DNA of 64,000 nucleotides from Nothophaeocryptopus gaeumannii (lineage: Eukaryota > Ascomycota > Dothideomycetes > Mycosphaerellales > Mycosphaerellaceae), in assembly GCA_031771865.1 (NCBI GenBank), contig JASISA010000009.1, positions 434,001-498,000 on the forward strand, given 5' to 3'. Below the pieces are notes generated by a model that was given only the letters and a program-made list of their open reading frames with translations, did not search any database and was not told where the DNA came from. Both the position numbers and the translations under genes were made by a program. Of the stretch, positions 58,298 to 64,000 are shown one piece after another; the stretch's first letter is position 1; each line of letters begins with the position of its first letter.

Positions 58298-58596
58298 CTT
58301 GTTTCTTTGCTTGTGTGAAGATGTGGTGGCTTGAGAGCATTGAGAGAAGAAGAGAGTGGCGTCAAATACTTATCTGATGTTTGTTGTCTGTCATTAGTCT
58401 GTGTCCATATCCTGCGTATGCCTCAGCTGCTCGTGTAGAGACCAATGATCTCGGACAAAGTATCTCTAAGGTTGTAACGTGCCAAGAATAGAGTTAATGC
58501 CTGAGGTTCGCATGATCCGAGCGGCGATTGATCTTCCAAAATCAAACCTCGCATTCAGGGCGTACTTTCTCACGTGCACCTCTCAAACATATATTT
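58298..58596. other. Divergent intergenic region
   Basis: This 299-bp stretch between the monooxygenase (-) and DUS4 (+) is probably a shared promoter. AT-rich ATATATTTA lies directly at the DUS4 ATG. Confidence 0.4.
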
Positions 58597-59661
58597 ATGG
58601 GCTCGATAGCCACGTCAGACGGATCTCCGTCTGCTGTACGGCCACGGTAAGAGTCTTGCTTGCTCTTCTTCCTTCATCTCCTAACCTGACGGCCTTCCCC
58701 CAGTGTTCTTGACCTCTTCGAAGCGGCAACGAAAGATGGACGACCTTTGCACGTTTCGGCACCCATGGTGCGATATAGCAAATTGCCGTTTCGTCTACTG
58801 GCTCGAGAGTACGGTGCTGACCTAATCTACACACCTATGATCCTGGCCCATGAGTTTATACGCTCCCACATTGCACGCGACTCCGACTTCACAACACATC
58901 CATTGGAGAGGAGACCTACCAAGGATGGCAGGCAACATGCTCTCATTGCCCAGTTTGCTTCTTCGGATCCACAGGAATTTGCACGTGCTGCTGAGATGAT
59001 ATCGCCATGGGTCGATGGCGTTGATCTCAACTGCGGCTGCCCTCAATCATGGGCGATTAAGGAAGGCATTGGGTGTGCACTTCAAAATGATCCAGAGCTC
59101 GCGGCCAGTATCGTTAAGGCTGCGAAGTCCCGACTTCCCAGAGATCGAAGCGTCAGCGTCAAGATTCGAATCCACAAAGACCTAAATCTTACTATGCGCT
59201 GGATCCAGACGGTACAGGAAGCAGGTGTCGACTACATCACCGTTCACGCAAGGACGAGGAGCCAAAGATCGAGCACACCACCAGACTACGAAGCCATTCG
59301 AAAACTTCGACCATCCATCAAGGTTCCTCTTTTCGCGAATGGGGATGCCTACACTCTGGCTGATGTCAAGAAGATTGCGCAGGACACCGGTGCGGGTGGT
59401 GTTATGGCGGCTCGTGGTATCCTGGAAAACCCAGCCATGTTTGTTGGTTACGACACTACGCCCGCCTTCTGTGTGGGTGACTTCTTGAGCTGGGCTGTGA
59501 GATGTCCTATTCCGTTTCCACTGATTTTGCACCACGTTGGTGAGATGACCGCGAGAATGCCAGGCATGACCAAGAAAGAGAAGAGGAAGCTCATGGATTG
59601 TCAAGACCTCGTCGACCTGCTGGACTTTGTTGAAGACAGATGGGGCTTACCACGGCGTTAA
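58597..59661 (+). CDS. DUS4: tRNA-dihydrouridine synthase, Dus4 type
   Basis: Exons 58597-58646 and 58704-59661, with a 57-nt intron (GTAAGA donor, CCCAG acceptor), give 335 residues. The first exon is short and was inferred from in-phase splicing to VLDLFEAATKDG. The FMN-binding barrel starts with PLHVSAPMVRYSKLPFRLLAREYGADLIYTPM. The active site is in DGVDLNCGCPQSWAIKEGIGCAL with the catalytic Cys, followed by SVKIRIH, DYITVHARTRSQRS, VPLFANGD and GVMAARGILENP. The enzyme reduces uridine in the tRNA D-loop; Dus4 in yeast acts at U20a/U20b. It is FMN- and NADPH-dependent. Confidence 0.93.
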
Positions 59662-60167
59662 TGTAGCACCATCAATCATCCCACGACCGTCATCGACCAA
59701 GCAGCCACCAATTCTGTCAATGTAGGCAGCGACTGAGACGTACACACAGCCCTCGGGTTCGGAGTATTAGACTTCTGTCATGCATCTGCGACGCATAGGG
59801 CCCATACAGCTGAAAGCTTAGACTGGCACCAACAGCATTTGTGTGGAAGGCGGGATCAGCTACTTGAAGCTGTTGCCGAAGCAAAGGCAGAAACACTGTA
59901 GCACTGACCAATCCAGCCTGTCGCATTCGAAGCGGTTTATCCTGGGACTGGACGAACAATTCAGGTGTGGTTTTGAGTCGATTCAGAAATCCAATGTGGA
60001 TCCGGCTCAAATGTCACTGTTTCAAGCCAAATCCAGGCGGACTAGCCCGCAGCGAGAATCGCTGTAGGAGGATCTGGCTGAATGGCCTTGGCGACGATAC
60101 TTATAAGGCCGCGATGATCCGAATGCCAACGATTCTTTGCCATTTGTGGTGAACCTCAAACGTAAAT
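59662..60167. other. Intergenic, upstream of SDR
   Basis: This 506-bp stretch has no recognised gene. A TATAAG element at 60103 is a likely core promoter for the SDR gene. Confidence 0.5.
60103..60108 (+). promoter_or_regulatory. TATA-box candidate
   Basis: TATAAG, 60 bp upstream of the SDR ATG at 60168. Confidence 0.4.
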
Positions 60168-61131
60168 ATGGCACTCGACATCAAGAACAAAGCAGCACTT
60201 GTAACCGGAGGTGGCCGCGGTATCTGTCTGTGCTTTGCAAGAGGTCTTCTAGCAGGAGGATGTCACGTCGTAATCGCCGACTTAGCTCTGACCGCTCAAG
60301 CAGAGGACCTGATCGCGGCTTCCCCCACGGCTAGCAGCGGCAGAGCTGTTTTCGCGCAGACGGATGTTACGAATTGGAAGCAGTTAAGGGCTGCTTTCGA
60401 CAAAGCTCTCGATGAGTTTGGCCGTCTGGACATTGTCTGCCCAGGCGCAGGTATTTTCGAACCGGTACGTGACCTCAGACACTTTCCGGCAGCTGACACG
60501 ATCTGATTGATCTATGCAGCCGGCCTCGTCGTTCTTACATTACGATGATTGCAATGACACCGACGACACCTCATCTTACAAGACCTTGGACATCAATCTG
60601 ACTCACCCCATACGGTGTACGCAGTTGGCCATGGATTACTTTGTCAGCCAAAAGCGAGGCGGCGTTGTAATCCACATCTCCTCCGCCGCAGCTCAATATG
60701 CCTACCCTAACATTCCACTGTACATCGTTAGCAAGGCTGGTGTCTCGGCCTTTGTTCGGTGCATGGCTCCCCTCGACGAGACCATGAACATCCGCGTGGT
60801 CGCAGTGGCACCAGGGCAAGTGCAAACTCCCCTATGGGACGAAGCCGAGCGAACACAAGCGATTGACGAGTCTCAGGGGGATTCATGGATTGCCCCACAG
60901 CAAGTGTCCGACCTTATGATGAAGCTAGTGGCAGAGGAAGGGTACCCCGGTGGTAGCGTCATCGAGATGGGCAAAGAACATACACGCAAGGTCGAGATGC
61001 TGAATGATCCAGGCCCTGACGTTACCAAACCCGGTCTGAGGATTACGAATACCGCACCTATGCTCGAGAAGATGCAATATCTCTTGGCGAAGAACTTCGG
61101 CAAAGCAAAGACTAGTCCTCAGCAATCGTAG
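60168..61131 (+). CDS. Short-chain dehydrogenase/reductase (15-PGDH-like)
   Basis: Exons 60168-60464 and 60520-61131 with a 55-nt phase-0 intron give 302 residues. Rossmann motif TGGGRGI is followed by VVIADL with an Asp suggesting NAD preference, then QTDVTNW. The usual NNAG motif is replaced by CPGAG. The active site has Ser in HISSAAA, and Tyr/Lys in YIVSK; the PGQVQTPLWDEAE segment follows. Resemblance is to fungal relatives of 15-hydroxyprostaglandin dehydrogenase, whose substrates are unknown. A C-terminal extension of about 40 residues (ITNTAPMLEKMQYLLAKNFG) is also common in that subgroup. Confidence 0.88.
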
Positions 61132-62499
61132 CTGAATTCCGGCCTATGTCATTGGATTGAAGCGCCACTGAGGGTTACAATCAGAATGGACTTACAGCTT
61201 GGCATTGCGATCGCTCAGCTGAAAACCGAAGTACATACTGCATAGCGAGATATCGAGCATCAGTTCTGCCAAGACTCGGCGCCTTTTCCAACAGCTTTCA
61301 CATCAAACACATCAAGACCAATGCTTGACGACAACGCGGCGAACGGCAATGCATGCGAGACCACATGGGCGGATCTCATCTGCAAGATGTTCGACTTTGA
61401 CCTTCTTGAGCGAGCTAAGACCAACCACCCGTTCTCACGGCCGAAGCCACTGGTGAAGTCTTCCTAACTTTATTGCCCAGTAAGCTTTCTGGCCCACGTT
61501 CAGAAACATTTGCGGTGCCCCTACAGGCTCAGTCGGTCAGTTCAGCAGAAGAAACATTTATGCAGCCCTCACAGTGGGTAATCCTTAACATCCTTTGCAG
61601 TGCAGTCTCTTCGGGGTGTCTCGTTAACGTTTCTGCAAGGTCTGCTGGAAATACGTCGGCATGGGCGGTGTGCGGCTCTGGACGTAATGATAACGACAAC
61701 CCATGCTGACTGCCCGAAGGTTGCTTTGGCTACGAAGAAGGCGTGCCTTACAAGCAGTCGCTCCCATCCCGGCGCCTTACTGCCCCGCGCCTCAACGTCA
61801 AGCACCATGAAGCACGACCTGCTTGGCCCCTGGCAACAGCACCTGGATGACAACGAACACACGGAGTCCATGATCCGGTCGTCCGTCTATCGACAGTACT
61901 TCCAACGCTTTCACAACCATCGAGTCGCTTTCGACAGTCAAGCATTCCAGAGAAGCTTCCAAGCCAACAGCCATCACATGCAATCCGAAGTCACAAACCA
62001 AGATGAATACAGTGGCCGCGGAACTGAAAGCGGACAATATGCACCCCATAGAACAACGGCGTCGTTAACCGAAACAAAAGTCTGACTCTCGTGCCAGCTT
62101 TCCCCTGTTCGTATAAATACGAAAATGAAGTACAACAGCTCTGGGAATCGCTGGCCCATTTGCTATTACCATCGACGATGGCACCAGGAACATCCATGCG
62201 ACCGTCTCCGCTGTCTGGAAGGCTCGGATCATTTTGCACTGGCTTCATTCGGCAGGTGGTTGGCATGTCGAGTCAGCAATATTCAGGGTTCACGGATTTA
62301 CCCTCGCCAAAACTGTAGCTTTTTCTCCGCGTTGCTTTATTTGCGACTAGGGTCAGCTCGGAGGCGGATCTCACACAGCTGTTTTTGAGATGAAATGACG
62401 CTGTGCAATAAAAGGTGCTTCCAAGTTCGGCGAATATTTTGACCGACAAGATGGGCGTTTTGCCACCACCGGTGTCGCCTTCCACCACTCTTTGCCTCT
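61132..62499. other. Intergenic with possible coding remnants
   Basis: About 1.4 kb. Three stretches look protein-like in composition and in order on the plus strand: ATG at 61321 with about 48 codons (MLDDNAANGNACETTWADL...); 61473-61570 (SKLSGPRSETFAVPLQ...); and ATG at 61807 with about 92 codons (MKHDLLGPWQQHLDD...). I could not join them by convincing introns, so they may be a decayed gene or an unusual spliced one. A perfect TATAAATA is at 62112. Confidence 0.35.
62112..62119 (+). promoter_or_regulatory. TATA-box candidate
   Basis: TATAAATA within GTATAAATAC. It lies about 390 bp upstream of the ATG at 62500, rather far, so it could serve a longer leader. Confidence 0.3.
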
Positions 62500-63117
62500 A
62501 TGATGAGCGAAATGGATGAGCGGCAGTGTACAGCGCCTAGCTCGGAGCCGAGCATCAAATCTGAAACAATGGAACAGCGGCAGTGTACAGCGCCTAGATC
62601 GGAGCCGAGCATCAAATTGGAAACAATGGAAGAGACAGTCATCAACCTCACACGTCGTTTTATCGGAATGGTCAACAATAGAGATCTTGACAATCCGGAA
62701 TTCCGTGACATGTTCGTGGATCAGTTCCAAGGTCAACAAACCCAAAACTACCAACCATTCTCCCCCCAAATGCTCACCTATGCGATAGGCCAAGTCGAAG
62801 GCCTCACTGCCTACGGCAAAGACAACCAAATCAAAGCATGCAAAGAGCTATGCAGACAATGTCCAAATTATCATCTCGAAGTTATCGATGCGCACGCCGA
62901 TATCGATGAGCAAAGAGGGAGAGCGAAAGTGTGGTGTAAACTGCGGACACGCGGGTTCTTTGGGAATGTGGATCGGGCGACGGTGTCGGTGTTTACGTGG
63001 AGGAAACATGCGGGCAAGTGGCTGTGTTATCGACATCGCGGCATGAGGGGGATTGAGGATTTTGAGGATTCGATGGAGCAAGGGGCAGAGAGAGAGGGAG
63101 GGACGGGTGGGTCATGA
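62500..63117 (+). CDS. NTF2/SnoaL-like protein with internal N-terminal repeat
   Basis: Single exon of 205 residues. Residues about 7-44 are a tandem 19-residue repeat (RQCTAP-SEPSIK-ETME). The remainder resembles the NTF2/SnoaL-like cone fold: a helix TVINLTRRFIGMVNNRDLD, then beta strands HLEVIDAHADID, GRAKVWCKLRTRGFFGNVDRATVSVFTWRK and GKWLCYRHRGMRG. The family includes small enzymes and binding proteins of diverse role; no function is assigned. Acidic, Gly-rich C-terminus. If translation instead began at an ATG after the repeat (METMEETV), the product would be a plain NTF2-like domain. Confidence 0.65.
   Translation: MMSEMDERQCTAPSSEPSIKSETMEQRQCTAPRSEPSIKLETMEETVINLTRRFIGMVNNRDLDNPEFRDMFVDQFQGQQTQNYQPFSPQMLTYAIGQVEGLTAYGKDNQIKACKELCRQCPNYHLEVIDAHADIDEQRGRAKVWCKLRTRGFFGNVDRATVSVFTWRKHAGKWLCYRHRGMRGIEDFEDSMEQGAEREGGTGGS
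62518..62631 (+). repeat. Tandem 57-bp coding repeat (two copies)
   Basis: Two adjacent copies, 62518-62574 and 62575-62631, of 19 codons each, nearly identical in DNA (about five differences by eye). This points to a recent duplication within the reading frame. Confidence 0.85.
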
Positions 63118-63180
63118 TTGTAATTAAAAGATGTAGAAGGTGCTGTGATTACGATTGCTCGATATAGAAGGATGCCAGAC

Positions 63181-64000
63181 TTATAATATGAAGACTCTTA
63201 AAAGTAGCCCGCCCATCAGCCAGTTTGATTTTCCTTCTTGAACGACGTACGTGACGATTATGATGCTTGCGAAGATGGCTCCTACAGAGAAGCCATCGAG
63301 GTCCAGTGTCATGTCGTCGATGCCCATTCCCCAGGCGATGAGGACGATGAGTGGTACAATCATCAGTGCTGTTTGCATGCACGCGTGAGGGCTATAGCCA
63401 CGTCCATCTTGTCGCCGAGAGCTGAGTCGATGGTCATGGGGTCATTGCTCAGGTTGGGAAGCACAAGGATGCCCATGAACATGCTTGATACATTTTGCTG
63501 AGACATGATTCCCTGGACGGAGTCGGTCGCGAATTGAGTATTGAAGGCCAAGAGGGTGGCGAAGAATAGCAGTGCCAACAATGCACCGAGGATGGTTAAC
63601 ATAGGCGCCTCATCGTCTTCTTCCAGCTCCTGAACGAGGTTTTCCTGATTAATGTGACGACCTGCTGTGGCGACTCCACTGGCAGCATCATTGCGATGCC
63701 TCTCAGAGCTTCTCCTGCTTTCATGGTCCTCGTAACCTTCCGCTTTGGAGCGGACCTTGGACTTTCTTCGGCGCATATATCTGGGTGAGTCTTGAGCTGG
63801 AAGACCAGCCCTAGTCGGTACGGCAAGATGATAATGACAGCGGTTCCTCTGGACAGGGCCAAAATCCCTACCGCGGACGAATCTTTCCAGGGCTGCGAGA
63901 CCGTGGGAACCGTGAGGCCGAGCACAGCCAAGAGCAGTAGCACGGTTATCGGCTGTACAATTGCCAGGTTGAAGTACTGATGCAAGCTTTATGAAGACTT
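63181..64000 (-). pseudogene. Ca2+/H+ exchanger (CAX/VCX1-like), broken and cut by the window edge
   Basis: The C-terminal half of a vacuolar cation/proton antiporter enters from the right edge: ILALSRGTAVIIILPYRLGLVFQLKTHPDI, then LEEDDEAPMLTILGALLALLFFATLLAFNT, MGILVLPNLSNDPMTIDSALGDKMDVAIALT and MQTALMIVPLIVLIAWGMGIDDMTLDLDGFSVGAIFASIIIVTYVVQEGKSNWL. These are hallmark membrane segments of CAX exchangers, which load Ca2+ into vacuoles. The frame changes near 63770 (about one base lost after HPDI) and again near 63385, where about 7 bases are missing compared with the family's LGKCMQTAL segment. The C-terminus also ends early. Two independent breaks suggest a pseudogene, but sequencing error is possible. 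Confidence 0.65.

Noticed and set aside
28402..61131. A biosynthetic gene cluster linking GT2, SDRs, amidohydrolase, aldolase and monooxygenase
   Set aside because: No backbone synthase or cluster regulator is present, and the genes are interleaved with housekeeping genes over more than 30 kb.

Overview
The window is nuclear DNA of a filamentous ascomycete, most likely a Dothideomycete close to Mycosphaerellaceae; the class is inferred from gene content. Genes lie on both strands as single units, not operons. They carry few, short introns (mostly 50-80 nt) with GT..AG ends and CTRAC-like branch sites. No tRNA, rRNA, CRISPR array or intact transposon was seen.

Layout. 1-12 kb: 3' end of a BBE-type FAD oxidase, the retromer subunit VPS35 (-), a Ser-rich secreted protein (-), a broken GLEYA adhesin-like gene (+) and an F-box-like fungal orphan (+). 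12-18.5 kb: the AGC kinase SCH9 (-) with a 2.7-kb upstream region, then a peroxisomal MaoC hydratase ending in SKL (-). 19-24 kb: a gene graveyard with two abutting relics (an orphan fungal family and a GH18/CBM18 chitinase), followed by two sets of decayed tandem repeats. 24-34 kb: an HMT1-type half ABC transporter (-), a GT2 glycosyltransferase of the fungal hyphal-growth type (-), a small Cys-rich protein (+) and galactokinase (+). 34-43 kb: an RGG-box protein (-), an SDR (-), an amidohydrolase with a frameshifted end (+), a class II aldolase (+) and a POT peptide transporter (+). 44-51 kb: signal peptidase SEC11 (-), a PWWP-like protein (+), a sulfotransferase-like protein (-), an ATP-grasp gene stopped by two nonsense codons (-) and an EMC10-like protein (-). 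51-64 kb: FGGY kinase (+), SOD1 copper chaperone (-), a Vip1-like RRM protein (-), a small Cys-rich protein (+), an FAD monooxygenase (-), DUS4 (+), an SDR (+), an NTF2-like protein with an internal repeat (+), and the end of a broken Ca2+/H+ exchanger (-).

Most genes are independent housekeeping or accessory functions. SEC11 and EMC10 act in ER protein biogenesis, VPS35 in endosome-to-Golgi recycling, SCH9 in nutrient signalling. No biosynthetic gene cluster or obvious new multi-gene system was found. The most notable pattern is the number of disabled genes among intact ones. Several stops fit C-to-T changes at Gln or Arg codons, as old repeat-induced point mutation (RIP) would produce; others are 1-nt shifts that could be real decay or sequencing error.
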